Of a stretch of DNA of 64,000 bases, positions 1-8,133 are shown one piece after another. Position numbers and translations under genes: made by a program. Source of the DNA: Wielerella bovis. Lineage in GTDB: Bacteria > Pseudomonadota > Gammaproteobacteria > Burkholderiales > Neisseriaceae. Under the pieces are notes generated by a model that made no database searches, had not been told where the DNA came from, and saw nothing but the letters and a program-made list of their open reading frames with translations. The first letter of the stretch is position 1, and the number at the start of each line of letters is the position of its first letter. Where the stretch lies: positions 2,076,522 through 2,140,521 of the forward strand of contig NZ_CP092361.1 of NCBI RefSeq assembly GCF_022354465.1, written 5' to 3'.

Positions 1-100
1 TTATAAGCTACATCTTATGACCAAAATACACCAACATAATCCGTGTAAACGCGGTATAATCGCGCCCAATTTTTCTAAACAGTCAAACCGAGTAACACAA

Positions 101-496
101 ATGAATGAACAAGAATTCCAACAATATTTACAAAAAATGGTAGATACCGCCGTTAATGCGCTAGAAGATGTGAAAGCCAAAGACATTGTAGTGTTGGATA
201 CCAGCACCAAAACATCGCTGTTTCAACGCATGATTATTGCCAGCGGCGACAGCACGCGCCAAGTGAAAGCATTAGCTAACAATGTGGCGGTGGATTTGAA
301 AGAAGCAGGTTTCACCATTTTGAGTAGCGAAGGTCAAGATAGTGGCGAATGGGCATTGGTGGATGCCGATGATTTGGTGGTGCATGTGATGCTACCAGCA
401 GTACGCGATTTTTACGATATTGAAGCCTTGTGGGGCGGTGAAAAACCTTCCTTTCACGCAGGGGCAAACAAACCTTGGCATGCCGCAGATAATTGA
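101..496 (+). CDS. rsfS: Ribosomal silencing factor RsfS
   Basis: A 131-residue protein of the RsfS/DUF143 family, which binds ribosomal protein L14 on the large subunit and blocks subunit joining when nutrients are scarce. The typical core is visible: an N-terminal helix, the VLDTS segment where most homologues have a VLDV-type strand, then the stretch WALVDADDLVVHVMLPAVR followed by YDIEALWG, the hallmark C-terminal block. The start at 101 (MNEQEF) is preferred over an upstream in-frame start at 17, because family members begin just before this helix and the extra residues look like untranslated leader. In many proteobacteria rsfS follows nadD, which would lie left of the window edge. Length is normal for the family. 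The assignment is secure. Confidence 0.93.
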   Translation: MNEQEFQQYLQKMVDTAVNALEDVKAKDIVVLDTSTKTSLFQRMIIASGDSTRQVKALANNVAVDLKEAGFTILSSEGQDSGEWALVDADDLVVHVMLPAVRDFYDIEALWGGEKPSFHAGANKPWHAADN

Positions 497-516
497 TTTT
501 AAACCATAAACACCTG

Positions 517-548
517 TTGATTATTTTTCAGGCTGCCTTTGTTATAAT
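517..548 (+). promoter_or_regulatory. Probable extended -10 promoter for the 582 lipoprotein gene
   Basis: TATAAT at 543-548 is preceded by TG at 540-541, an extended -10 arrangement. A TTGATT at 517 is a poor -35 because the spacer is about 20 bases. A DUS lies between the two. The site is 34 bases upstream of the start codon of the lipoprotein gene. Inferred from sequence only. Confidence 0.4.
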
Positions 549-581
549 CAACATTATTCATACAATCAACAAGGAAACATT

Positions 582-1160
582 ATGTCATACAAAATAACCG
601 CATTATTGATTGCCGCCACATTAGGTATCAGCGCGTGCAATAACGGTACACCTGAACAAACAAGCGTTGTTCCTGCAACCGATTCTGCGACAGCTTCTAC
701 GCCCACCGTTGCCAGCACGCCTGTTGTAGCTGAAATCAAAAGCAGCGATGGCGCAGTTAGTTTCACACCCAATGGCGATTTTGCCGACAAATTAAGCGAT
801 GCCGCTTTTGGTGCAGACAAAAACACCACTTTGTTGCAATACGATGAAAGCCGCAATTTGACCCTTTCAGTCGTGGCATCGGGCAAAGTTAAAGGCACGG
901 CGGAAGACTTTTTCGGCAGCCTGAAAAAAAACATTGAAGCGGATAAAACAGTCAGCAACGCACAAATTGACAAAGCAGCAAACAATCAAATCGCGTATCG
1001 CTTTACCCACCCAGAAGCAGACGGCAAACCCGCTGCCAACGAAAGCTGCATCACAGCGGTTTCGGCTGATGGCGTTATCCACACAGCTTGCGCAACCAGC
1101 ACCGATTTGTCTGCTGATGAATTGAAAGATGTGGTAGCCAATAGTTTGAAATTTAACTAA
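582..1160 (+). CDS. Predicted outer-membrane or periplasmic lipoprotein, function unknown
   Basis: A 192-residue protein with a lipoprotein signal: a short basic start, a hydrophobic stretch and the lipobox ISAC around residue 19, followed by an Asn-rich and then Thr/Ser/Ala-rich linker to about residue 50. The remaining 140 residues form a small globular domain with two cysteines near the C-terminus (ESCITAV and HTACATS) that could make a disulfide. I do not recognise a family. An AAGGAAA-type ribosome-binding site precedes the ATG. The gene stands alone between rsfS and a DUS-pair terminator. It may be a general cell-envelope lipoprotein; no function is claimed. Confidence 0.75.
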   Translation: MSYKITALLIAATLGISACNNGTPEQTSVVPATDSATASTPTVASTPVVAEIKSSDGAVSFTPNGDFADKLSDAAFGADKNTTLLQYDESRNLTLSVVASGKVKGTAEDFFGSLKKNIEADKTVSNAQIDKAANNQIAYRFTHPEADGKPAANESCITAVSADGVIHTACATSTDLSADELKDVVANSLKFN

Positions 1161-1174
1161 ATTTGCATCAAAAT

Positions 1175-1216
1175 AGGCAGCCTGAAAATAAAAATAGTTT
1201 TTTCAGGCTGCCTTTA
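1175..1216 (+). terminator. Inverted DUS pair, probable terminator
   Basis: AGGCAGCCTGAAAA and its complement face each other across a short AT-rich loop and are followed by a T-rich run. This is the usual neisserial arrangement in which paired uptake sequences double as an intrinsic terminator, here for the lipoprotein gene. Confidence 0.7.
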
Positions 1217-1232
1217 TTTTATATTTGTTTAA

Positions 1233-1417
1233 TATGCAGCCTGAAACCTTTGCAAAACATTTAGAACACCTACCACGCCGTCATTCCCGCGTAGGCGGGA
1301 ATCCAACTTTAATTTTAAGAAACAAAAGTTTGTGAAGCTCAACGATGGATTCCCGCCTACGCGGGAATGACGACATAGTGAAAGTTGCCGGAGTTTCGCA
1401 AAGGTTGCAGCCTGAAA
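1233..1417. repeat. Mosaic repeat with two inverted dRS3-like units
   Basis: Two 20-bp units of the form ATTCCC-N8-GGGAAT lie at 1283-1302 and 1349-1368. Their eight central bases are complementary (GCGTAGGC versus GCCTACGC), so together with flanking bases they form a long inverted repeat. This matches the definition of the neisserial dRS3 element, a component of neisserial intergenic mosaic elements and a phage integration target in meningococci. The block is bounded by CCTTTGCAAAAC (from about 1249) and its near complement GTTTCGCAAAGG (about 1394-1405), then by half-DUS on both sides. That boundary motif recurs elsewhere in the window. Confidence 0.75.
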
Positions 1418-2266
1418 ATGAAAAATATGAATGAAAACAAAACCATCGCCTATATTTTCGGGCAAGCCGTAACCGATATTCCGCCAGATTTGTTTATCCC
1501 ACCCGATGCGCTTCAAGTGGTGTTATCCAGTTTTGAAGGTCCATTGGATTTGCTTTTGTATTTGATTCGTAAGCAAAATATTGATGTACTGGATATTCCG
1601 ATGGTCAAAATTACCGAGCAATATTTAAGCTACATCGCGCAAATGGAAGCACAACAATTTGATTTGGCAGCAGAATATTTGCTGATGGCGGCGGTATTGA
1701 TTGAAATTAAATCGCGCTTATTGTTACCGCAGCCTGAAAATGTGGTGTTGGAAGAAGAACTTGACCCGCGTGCGGAATTGGTGCGCCGTTTGTTGGCGTA
1801 TGAACAAATGAAATTGGCGGCGCAGGGTTTGGACGCTTTGCCGCGTGCAGGGCGTGATTTTGCGTGGGTGTATTTGCCGCTGGAAATGGCGGTGGAAGAG
1901 CGTTTGCCCGAAGTGCAAGTGGCTGATTTAACACAGGCTTGGTTGGCGATTTTGTCGCGCGTGAAACATCATCAACATCACGAAGTGGTGCAAGAAGCGG
2001 TGTCGGTGCGCGAGCGTATGTCGGCGATTTTACGCCAGTTGAATACGCAGGGAACGTGCGTATTTTCGGCATTGTTTGAGCCAGAAAAAGGCGCCGCGGC
2101 GGTGGTGGTGAATTTTATTGCCTTGCTGGAATTGGTGAAAGAAGGTTTGGTGCGCGTGGTGCAGGAAGCGGCGTATGCGGAGATTGAAGTGCGCTTGGCG
2201 GACGGTGCATTGGGTGTAGAAATCGTGGAAAAAACACAGGAAAACGAAGATGAATTACGCGCTTGA
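1418..2266 (+). CDS. scpA: Segregation and condensation protein A
   Basis: ScpA is the kleisin subunit of the SMC-ScpAB condensin that organises and segregates the chromosome. The signature N-terminal segment FEGPLDLLLYLIRKQNIDVLDIPM is present near residue 40, followed by the AAEYLLMAAVLIEIKSR helix that contacts the SMC neck and the LLPQPE block. The C-terminal winged-helix part (about residues 195-270) is present too. The start at 1418 lies directly after a DUS; a second ATG at 1427 is possible. The last 17 bases overlap the next gene, indicating translational coupling. scpB is not adjacent. The length, about 282 residues, is normal. Confidence 0.92.
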   Translation: MKNMNENKTIAYIFGQAVTDIPPDLFIPPDALQVVLSSFEGPLDLLLYLIRKQNIDVLDIPMVKITEQYLSYIAQMEAQQFDLAAEYLLMAAVLIEIKSRLLLPQPENVVLEEELDPRAELVRRLLAYEQMKLAAQGLDALPRAGRDFAWVYLPLEMAVEERLPEVQVADLTQAWLAILSRVKHHQHHEVVQEAVSVRERMSAILRQLNTQGTCVFSALFEPEKGAAAVVVNFIALLELVKEGLVRVVQEAAYAEIEVRLADGALGVEIVEKTQENEDELRA

Positions 2267-3092
2267 TGCGATTTGGTGGCGGCTGGAAAATCCGCATATT
2301 CGGGCGTTGGCAAGTTTGCTGACTGCGCCGCCTTTGTGGACAACAGGTTGCGAATTGCCTGTGCGCGAATTATTAGGCGAACAAGGTTTCAGGCTGCTGT
2401 TGGCGTGGAACGATGATAATCTTTTCAGGCTGCCTGAAAACGCGCATTCACGTTTGGGACATTATGCGGAAGATTTGTTGGCGTTTTGGTTTACCCACGC
2501 GCCACATAGTCGTTTGATTGCGCATGATGTCAAAATTGGTTCGCGTGAGAAAAATTTGGGTGCATTGGATTTTGTGGTCGTGCTTTCAGGCTGCGTTTAT
2601 CATATTGAATTGTGTTGCAAATATTATGGTGCAGCCGATGGGCAGCCTGAAAATATGTTGGGATTAAATCGTGAAGATAAATTACTGCATAAATATCATA
2701 AATTAAATCAACAAATTGCGCTTTCAGGCTGCCTTGAAGGGCGAGCAGCATTGGCGGATTTGGGTGTAGATGCGGATACGATTCAGCGTGTTAGCGTGGT
2801 GCGTGGTGTGGGTTTTGCGCGTACGGGCGTGTTGCCCGAAAACGCGATTTATCCGCCAAATGCATGGCAAGGCGTGTGGATTGATGATGCGACACAATGG
2901 CAGCAATTTGACGAAGATGCACGATTTTATCCGCTCAATCGCATGGAATATCTTGCGCCTGCACGTGTGGCGTTGGAACAAACCATCAATCGGGAAATGG
3001 TGGCGCAATCTGGTGATGGTATTTACGCGCACGTTGCGCTGCGCCCTGATGGTTTTTTGCATGAAATTCAAAGAATTATGGTGAAAAAATAA
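2250..3092 (+). CDS. DUF1853 family protein
   Basis: A 280-residue protein with the DUF1853 layout: N-terminal PHIRALASLLTAPPLW, then LGHYAEDLLAFWF, a central GALDFVVV strand, and HIELCCKYY. The acidic/lysine pattern (D in GALDF, E and K in IELCCKYY) resembles a PD-(D/E)XK nuclease-like core, so a nuclease-like fold is possible but not demonstrated. The function is unknown in the literature I know. It overlaps the end of scpA by 17 bases and is therefore cotranscribed. Three DUS lie inside the coding region, at about 2426, 2586 and 2640, which is unusually dense for one gene. No signal peptide or membrane segment is seen, so it is probably cytosolic. Confidence 0.8.
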   Translation: MNYALDAIWWRLENPHIRALASLLTAPPLWTTGCELPVRELLGEQGFRLLLAWNDDNLFRLPENAHSRLGHYAEDLLAFWFTHAPHSRLIAHDVKIGSREKNLGALDFVVVLSGCVYHIELCCKYYGAADGQPENMLGLNREDKLLHKYHKLNQQIALSGCLEGRAALADLGVDADTIQRVSVVRGVGFARTGVLPENAIYPPNAWQGVWIDDATQWQQFDEDARFYPLNRMEYLAPARVALEQTINREMVAQSGDGIYAHVALRPDGFLHEIQRIMVKK

Positions 3093-3095
3093 TGT

Positions 3096-3130
3096 AAGGC
3101 AGCCTGAAAACTATTTCAGGCTGCCTGTTA
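3096..3130. terminator. Inverted DUS pair between convergent genes
   Basis: AAGGCAGCCTGAAAA faces TTTCAGGCTGCCT across four bases. It sits between the converging DUF1853 gene and dapD and can serve as a bidirectional terminator. Confidence 0.75.
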
Positions 3131-3150
3131 TATTTATCTAAAACAAAAAA

Positions 3151-3972
3151 TTACACGCCACGCAACAATTCATTCACGCTGGTTTTACTGCGGGTTTTTT
3201 CGTCCACTTTTTTCACAATAACGGCGCAATACAAACTATGCGAACCATCTTTGCTTGGTAAGTTACCTGATACCACAACCGAACCTGCTGGCACGCGACC
3301 ATAATGGATTTCGCCTGTTTCGCGGTCATAAATGCGCGTAGACTGACCGATGTACACGCCCATAGAAATCACACTGCCTTCTTCCACAATCACGCCTTCC
3401 ACGATTTCCGAACGCGCACCGATAAAGCAATTATCTTCAATAATCGTTGGTGCCGCTTGCAACGGTTCCAACACGCCGCCGATACCCACGCCACCGCTCA
3501 AATGCACGTTTTTACCAATTTGTGCGCAAGAACCCACCGTTACCCAAGTGTCCACCATCGTGCCTTCATCTACATACGCACCAATGTTCACATAAGATGG
3601 CATCAACACAGCATTTTTCGCCACAAAACTGCCTTGACGCGCCACCGCACCTGGGACAACACGGAAACCAGCAGCCTGAAAATCCGCTTGCGACCAGTTG
3701 GCAAATTTGGTCGGCACTTTGTCAAAATAACGGTTCACACCATCATCACTCATCACATTTTCCTGAATGCGGAACGACAGCAACACCGCTTTTTTCGCCC
3801 ATTCATTTACTTTCCAATTACCCACGCTTTGACGTTCTGCCACGCGCAAAACACCGCTATCCAATTGACGCAAAGTTTCCTGTACCGCTTCTTTCACTTC
3901 GGGCGTAACATTAGCAGGCGTGATTTCCGCACGATTTTCAAACGCGGTTTCAATAATTTGTTGCAAAGACAT
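3151..3972 (-). CDS. dapD: Tetrahydrodipicolinate N-succinyltransferase
   Basis: DapD transfers succinyl from succinyl-CoA to tetrahydrodipicolinate, the committed step of the succinylase branch of lysine and diaminopimelate synthesis. The 273-residue protein shows the helical N-domain ([12 protein letters not shown]), the linker [20 protein letters not shown], and then a left-handed beta-helix of hexapeptide repeats, for example [18 protein letters not shown], followed by [23 protein letters not shown] and [20 protein letters not shown]. Length matches the E. coli protein (274). One DUS inside the gene encodes part of the FQAAGF segment. It lies downstream of gshA on the same strand, but a DUS-pair terminator separates them, so it is probably transcribed alone. 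Confidence 0.96.
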   Translation of the reverse strand: MSLQQIIETAFENRAEITPANVTPEVKEAVQETLRQLDSGVLRVAERQSVGNWKVNEWAKKAVLLSFRIQENVMSDDGVNRYFDKVPTKFANWSQADFQAAGFRVVPGAVARQGSFVAKNAVLMPSYVNIGAYVDEGTMVDTWVTVGSCAQIGKNVHLSGGVGIGGVLEPLQAAPTIIEDNCFIGARSEIVEGVIVEEGSVISMGVYIGQSTRIYDRETGEIHYGRVPAGSVVVSGNLPSKDGSHSLYCAVIVKKVDEKTRSKTSVNELLRGV

Positions 3973-4030
3973 CGTTTTATCCTTTGAGATGTGGTTAAAA
4001 AAAGAAAATCGGATTGTAGCGCAAAAATAG

Positions 4031-4074
4031 TTTTCAGGCTGCCTATTATTATCATTTAGGCAGCCTGAAAACTA
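4031..4074 (-). terminator. Inverted DUS pair downstream of gshA
   Basis: TTTTCAGGCTGCCT and AGGCAGCCTGAAAA enclose a short AT-rich loop immediately after the gshA stop codon (minus strand). The T-rich side fits termination of gshA before dapD. Confidence 0.7.
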
Positions 4075-4088
4075 TTTTATGGCATATT

Positions 4089-5435
4089 TTATGCGTTTTG
4101 TGTCAATTCCAACGAAGCTGCCAACAAGGATAAACGCGCCATCACGCCATACACATATAAACGATTGGAAGCACAATCGGGTTGTTCCGCATTTGGACGT
4201 GCCATACCCAATTCGTCCCATTGCTCAAACACACGTTTGCAGGCTTCTTGCGTTTCCGTATCATTCGCGCTACCAGCATTCGGAATACTGCCTTCCAATG
4301 GCACAAACACCATGCCCCCTGCATTCAAATTCTCATCATTGCTACGCCCTTCGTGGACACGGAAAAAACCGCCAATCACAAACCTGTCCATCATATACAC
4401 CACAGGTTCGCATACCGCATTGTCCAAAGTCTCGTAAGTATAAATCCCTTCCTGAACAATCACTTCCGATACTTCCAAACCTTCTTTGACTTTCGCCATT
4501 TTATTGCGATTTTTGCGATTCAAGCCGCGCACTTCGTCCGCCGATTTCACGCTCATCACGCCCATGCCATAGGTGCCAGCATCGGCTTTCACAATCACAA
4601 AAGGCTTGTCGGTAATGCCTTTTTCATCGTATTTGGCTTGGATTTTTGCCAACACGCGTTCTACTGCATCTGCCAAAGCATCTTCGCCTTCGCGTTCTTG
4701 AAAATCTAGTCCGCCCACATATTCAAAATAGGGATTAATTTGCCATTCATCTATTTGTAATAATTCAGCAAATTGTTTGGCGACTGTGTTGTAGGCTTCA
4801 AAATGCTTGGTTTTGCGGCGCGTTGTCCAGCCACCGTGTAGCGGTGGCAAAATGGTTTGCGATACGCCTTGCAGAATTTCGGGCACACCACCTGATAAAT
4901 CATTGTTTAATAAAATAAAACAAGGCGAAAAGCCATCAGCCAAATGAATGCGCTCACGAGTACGCAATAAAGGTTCAATCAGTAATTTATCGCCGTGTGC
5001 CGTCTCAAATTCGGTTGCTTCGGTCAATTCGGGATTGAACGAGCCAATGCGTACCACAAAACCCGCGTTACGCAAAATATCTGCCAACGCAAAAACATTC
5101 TGTAAATAGAATGTGTTACGCGTATGATTTTCGGGAATCAATAAAACAGATTTGGCGGTTTCACAAGCGCGTTCTACTGCGTCTTGGGTGGCGATGGTGG
5201 CGAGTGGAATAAAATTGGGGTTCAGATTATTGAATCCCCCTGGGAAGAGATTCATGTCTATGCTTGCCATTTTGTAGCCAGCATTGCGAATGTCTACCGA
5301 GCCATAAAAGGGTGGTGTGTGTTCCTGCCATTGTTGGCGAAACCATGCTTCAATGCGGCTGTGATTTTGCAGGATTTTTTGTTCAAAATCTTGTAAATAA
5401 TGTGCATAATCTTTTGAAATAATAGGTAATTTCAT
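4089..5435 (-). CDS. gshA: Glutamate-cysteine ligase (GshA, Acidithiobacillus/neisserial type)
   Basis: This enzyme makes gamma-glutamylcysteine, the first step of glutathione synthesis, using ATP in the cytosol. The 448-residue protein belongs to the proteobacterial GshA type first described in Acidithiobacillus and common in beta-proteobacteria, not the E. coli type. Visible features are the start KLPIISKDYAHYLQDFE, the block SVDIRNAGYKMASIDMNLFP, NPNFIPLA, an internal ATP-grasp-like stretch FVIVKADAGTYGMGVMSV, and VIVQEGIYTYE with PVVYMMDRFVIGGFFRVHEG near the C-terminus. An AAGGAAA motif lies just upstream of the start at 5435. gshB is not nearby. Identity is confident from overall pattern. 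Confidence 0.9.
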   Translation of the reverse strand: MKLPIISKDYAHYLQDFEQKILQNHSRIEAWFRQQWQEHTPPFYGSVDIRNAGYKMASIDMNLFPGGFNNLNPNFIPLATIATQDAVERACETAKSVLLIPENHTRNTFYLQNVFALADILRNAGFVVRIGSFNPELTEATEFETAHGDKLLIEPLLRTRERIHLADGFSPCFILLNNDLSGGVPEILQGVSQTILPPLHGGWTTRRKTKHFEAYNTVAKQFAELLQIDEWQINPYFEYVGGLDFQEREGEDALADAVERVLAKIQAKYDEKGITDKPFVIVKADAGTYGMGVMSVKSADEVRGLNRKNRNKMAKVKEGLEVSEVIVQEGIYTYETLDNAVCEPVVYMMDRFVIGGFFRVHEGRSNDENLNAGGMVFVPLEGSIPNAGSANDTETQEACKRVFEQWDELGMARPNAEQPDCASNRLYVYGVMARLSLLAASLELTQNA

Positions 5436-5615
5436 ATCATTTTCCTTGTGTGATAGGCAGCCTGAAACATGGCTGCGTATTTAAGTGTGCTGTAATTATA
5501 CACGCATGTATGTTTTTCAGGCTGCCTTAAATATCCTTAAAAATATCAGGTAAATATCAGGCAGCCTGAACGATATTTTGTTAAAATAATATCATTCTTA
5601 ACATACTGAACCATT

Positions 5616-6734
5616 ATGAAAACAGCTATTTACTCTCTTTCCGTCGCGTTGGTTTTGTCAGCATGCAGCAGCGAATTGCAACCAGTTGTGCAAACTACAC
5701 CAGCACAAGACCCAATTATGGACATTTTGAATCATCGTCCACAAGCTGTGCCAGCACCTATAGCGCAGCCTGAAACACCATTTTTCAATCAATACGTTGC
5801 ACCTGTTTCGCAAACAGGTTTTCTAGCCAATCCGAATGTGCAAGCATTTATTCAGTATCAAAATCGCGTCAATGGTTTGGATATCAATTATTTAAACGAT
5901 TTTTTCTCACGCGTGAATTATCGTGGCAATTTGATTAACATCATGAATCGTCCTGCCACTTCTACGCCATGGTATAAATTCCGTACAGGTAATTCTGGGG
6001 CGGCAAAAGTCAGCGCAGGGCGCAGTTTCTATGCGCAAAATCGTGCTGCAATTGATGCTGCGGCAGCACAATATGGTGTACCAGCAGAAATCATCACGGC
6101 AATTATTGGCATTGAAACCAATTACGGCAAAAATATGGGTAGCGTGCGAACAGGCGATGCTTTGGCAACTTTTGCGTTTGACTATCCACGACGTGGCGCG
6201 TTTTTCCAAAAAGAATTGGGCGAATTTTTGAAAATGGCACAAGAAGAACGTCGCGACCCATTTAGTTTTACAGGCAGTTTTGCAGGTGCGATGGGCATGC
6301 CACAATTTATGCCATCTAGTTTCCGCAAGTGGGCAGTGGATTTTGACCGCGACGGTCGCCGCAATATTTGGAATAATGTGCCAGATGTGGCGGCATCGGT
6401 GGCAAATTATATGCGACAACATGGCTGGCAGCCCAATGGCAGAATGATTGTACCTGTGCGTGTACCGAATACGGCACAAATTCAGGCTTTGGTAGATGAA
6501 AAAACGGCGTTAAATTATACGGTTGGACAGTTGCGTCAAATGGGCGTACAGCCTTTACAGCCTGTGGCGGATAATGAGCGTGCGTTGTTGTATCGTTTAG
6601 AAATTTCACCCAATCAATATGAATATTTTATTGGTTTGAACAATTTCTATGCGGTGTGGCAATATAATCACAGTCGTATGTATGTTACAGCAGTACGCGA
6701 TATTGCCAATGGTATCAGCGGTGGTAATTTATAG
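5616..6734 (+). CDS. mltB: Membrane-bound lytic murein transglycosylase B
   Basis: MltB cleaves the glycan strand of peptidoglycan to give 1,6-anhydromuramic ends, acting from the inner face of the outer membrane. The 372-residue protein has a lipoprotein signal with lipobox LSAC at about residue 17, a Pro-rich linker, then the SLT_2 catalytic domain. The catalytic glutamate lies in IIGIETNYGKNMG, and downstream are FAFDYPRRGAFFQKEL, FTGSFAGAMGMPQFMPSSF and DFDRDGRRNIWNNVPDV. Those residues are diagnostic for the MltB group. The TAG stop codon lies within a Correia-type end (TATAGTG), so a repeat abuts the gene's 3' end. A DUS-like sequence overlaps the leader. Confidence 0.93.
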   Translation: MKTAIYSLSVALVLSACSSELQPVVQTTPAQDPIMDILNHRPQAVPAPIAQPETPFFNQYVAPVSQTGFLANPNVQAFIQYQNRVNGLDINYLNDFFSRVNYRGNLINIMNRPATSTPWYKFRTGNSGAAKVSAGRSFYAQNRAAIDAAAAQYGVPAEIITAIIGIETNYGKNMGSVRTGDALATFAFDYPRRGAFFQKELGEFLKMAQEERRDPFSFTGSFAGAMGMPQFMPSSFRKWAVDFDRDGRRNIWNNVPDVAASVANYMRQHGWQPNGRMIVPVRVPNTAQIQALVDEKTALNYTVGQLRQMGVQPLQPVADNERALLYRLEISPNQYEYFIGLNNFYAVWQYNHSRMYVTAVRDIANGISGGNL

Positions 6735-6747
6735 TGAATCCACTATA

Positions 6748-6854
6748 TATGGTGGATTCAATTTAAATCAGGACAAGGCGACAGTGACCGCCGTGTACAC
6801 ATAGTACATAAGGGAGCTGGCAACGCTGTACTGGTTTAAATTGAATTCACCATA
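6748..6854. repeat. Correia-like element, family 1
   Basis: A 107-bp element with near-perfect terminal inverted repeats (TATGGTGGATTCAATTTAAA at the left, its complement at the right) and the internal block GACAAGGCGACAGTGACCGC. It is preceded by a short extra palindrome (TATAGTGAATCCACTATA) that includes the mltB stop codon. Size, TATAGTGG-type ends and TA insertion context match neisserial Correia repeat enclosed elements in organisation. Confidence 0.8.
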
Positions 6855-6867
6855 AAACATAAAAAGC

Positions 6868-6899
6868 AACCTGAAAATGTTTTCAGGCTGCCTTTTTTC
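6868..6899 (-). terminator. DUS-pair hairpin, probable terminator of ychJ
   Basis: An imperfect DUS (one base changed, GCAACCTGAAAA) faces a perfect one, followed by six T residues. It lies between mltB and the convergent ychJ-type gene. Confidence 0.6.
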
Positions 6900-6914
6900 A
6901 AATATTTCAAACCA

Positions 6915-7379
6915 TTATTTAAAAAATTGTCCACAACATGCTTTAAATTTCTTGCCCGAACCGCAAAAACATGGCGATTTCATAGTGGGCAATGGCACAG
7001 TCGGGTCAATAAAATACCACGCACCCGAAATCTGTACAAATGCCGATAATTCACGATGTTCATGGGCTACACCATTTTCGGCAAATCGTGCTGTAAATTC
7101 CACTTGTGCGTGTTGTGGTGCGATTTTGGCAATATGGCGATGCACCGTTAAACCCAACCATTGCGCAGTATGTGACCATTCGTGAATACTTTGTTTATCC
7201 AAAAGATTTTGTTGCGCAGGGACAGTGGTCTCAATTAGATAATCTATTTTATGCAAAACATAAGCCGCATAACGTGAACGCATCAACTGTTCCGCCGTTT
7301 CAGGCTGCGTGATATGGCGATGAAATGGCGCACAACAATCAGCATAATTGTGGGAAGATTGGCAAGGACACGGCATCAT
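6915..7379 (-). CDS. ychJ: YchJ family protein with two SEC-C zinc motifs
   Basis: A small cytosolic protein of the YchJ/UPF0225 family. The N-terminus carries PCPCQSSHNYADCC and the C-terminus CFCGSGKKFKACCG, both SEC-C-type zinc-binding motifs; between them is the family domain with LMRSRYAAYVLHKIDYLIETT and a WLGLTV segment, an NTF2-like fold in relatives. The role is not firmly known; SEC-C motifs are found in proteins acting with the Sec system or ribosome-associated quality control. The start is placed at 7379 (MMPCPC), or 7376, because earlier in-frame codons lie inside the upstream gene. About 154 residues, normal length. Confidence 0.88.
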   Translation of the reverse strand: MMPCPCQSSHNYADCCAPFHRHITQPETAEQLMRSRYAAYVLHKIDYLIETTVPAQQNLLDKQSIHEWSHTAQWLGLTVHRHIAKIAPQHAQVEFTARFAENGVAHEHRELSAFVQISGAWYFIDPTVPLPTMKSPCFCGSGKKFKACCGQFFK

Positions 7380-7387
7380 TTTTTCTT

Positions 7388-7873
7388 TCAGGTAGCCTGA
7401 AATGCAATCCATTCAGGCGCAGCAATTCGGACATAATCTTGTGTATTCAAAATAATAGAACGTTCTAATGTACCCGCATTGAAAGCAATTTCATCAAACC
7501 GTTCTTGTAATTCAGGGTCGGCAATCAAGCGTAATTTTTCGTGAAAACTAAATGGCGGTATGGCACCAAAAACGCAATCAGTTAATTCTGCTACTTCTTT
7601 TGGGCTGGCGAGCGAGGCTTTTGTACCACCCAATGCTTGTGCCAAGCGTGTCAAATCCGCTTGCTTATCGGCAGGTAGAACGGCTAATACGGTGTGCTTG
7701 ACACCTCCACCGCGTACCACACAAACTAATGCTTTTGCACCCTGCCCCACTTCGGTACCACGAATTTTAGCAACCTCTTCTGATTTGCCTGCACTTGGAT
7801 GTTCTATTATCCGAAAACATGCTTGATTTTGTGTCAATAAGGCACATAATGTATCAAAAGTATGTTGCGACAT
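7388..7873 (-). CDS. YbaK/ProX-type aminoacyl-tRNA deacylase
   Basis: A protein of about 161 residues in the YbaK/aminoacyl-tRNA synthetase-associated domain family, which hydrolyses mischarged tRNAs in trans. Visible landmarks are EHPSAGKSEEVAKIRG, GQGAKALVCVV with the conserved lysine, TKASLASPKEVAELTDCVFGAIPPF, and a C-terminal TLERSIILNTQDYVRI. The pattern fits the PrdX/YeaK side of the family more than YbaK proper; substrate cannot be told from sequence. The ATG at 7873 is preceded by AGGAAAC at a good distance and is preferred over a TTG at 7888. It lies just upstream of the ychJ-type gene on the same strand (9-base gap), so the two are probably cotranscribed. Confidence 0.85.
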   Translation of the reverse strand: MSQHTFDTLCALLTQNQACFRIIEHPSAGKSEEVAKIRGTEVGQGAKALVCVVRGGGVKHTVLAVLPADKQADLTRLAQALGGTKASLASPKEVAELTDCVFGAIPPFSFHEKLRLIADPELQERFDEIAFNAGTLERSIILNTQDYVRIAAPEWIAFQAT

Positions 7874-7890
7874 ATTGTTTCCTGACAATC

Positions 7891-7962
7891 GTTTAAAATA
7901 AAAACAGTACAGCCTTACCAGCTTCCTATGTACTCAGATGTACACAGCGGTTGCTATCATTT
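7891..7962. repeat. Partial family-2 repeat abutting a Correia-like element
   Basis: CGTTTAAAATAAAAACAGTA followed by a GTACTCAGATGTACACAGCGG block resembles the family-2 core (GTACTAGATGTACACGGCGG) seen in complete copies, but the right end is missing. The break coincides with the left end of the family-1 element that begins at 7963. Confidence 0.55.
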
Positions 7963-8069
7963 TATAGTGGATTCAATTTAAATCAGGACAAGGCGATAGC
8001 GACCGCCGTGTACACATAGTACATAAGGGAGCTGGCAACGCTGTACTGGTTTAAATTGAATTCACTATA
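7963..8069. repeat. Correia-like element, family 1, complete
   Basis: A 107-bp copy with ends TATAGTGGATTCAATTTAAA and its complement, and the core GACAAGGCGATAGCGACCGC. It differs at only a few bases from the copies at 6748 and 23854, so movement was recent. Confidence 0.85.
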
Positions 8070-8087
8070 TTTTAAACAACCCTATTA

Positions 8088-8128
8088 TTTCAGGCAGCCT
8101 GAAAAATACATTTTCAGGCTGCCTGAAT
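8088..8128 (-). terminator. Inverted DUS pair downstream of asd
   Basis: CAGGCAGCCTGAAAA and TTTTCAGGCTGCCTG enclose a short AT-rich loop six bases after the asd stop codon on the minus strand. Confidence 0.65.
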
Positions 8129-8133
8129 ATTTC

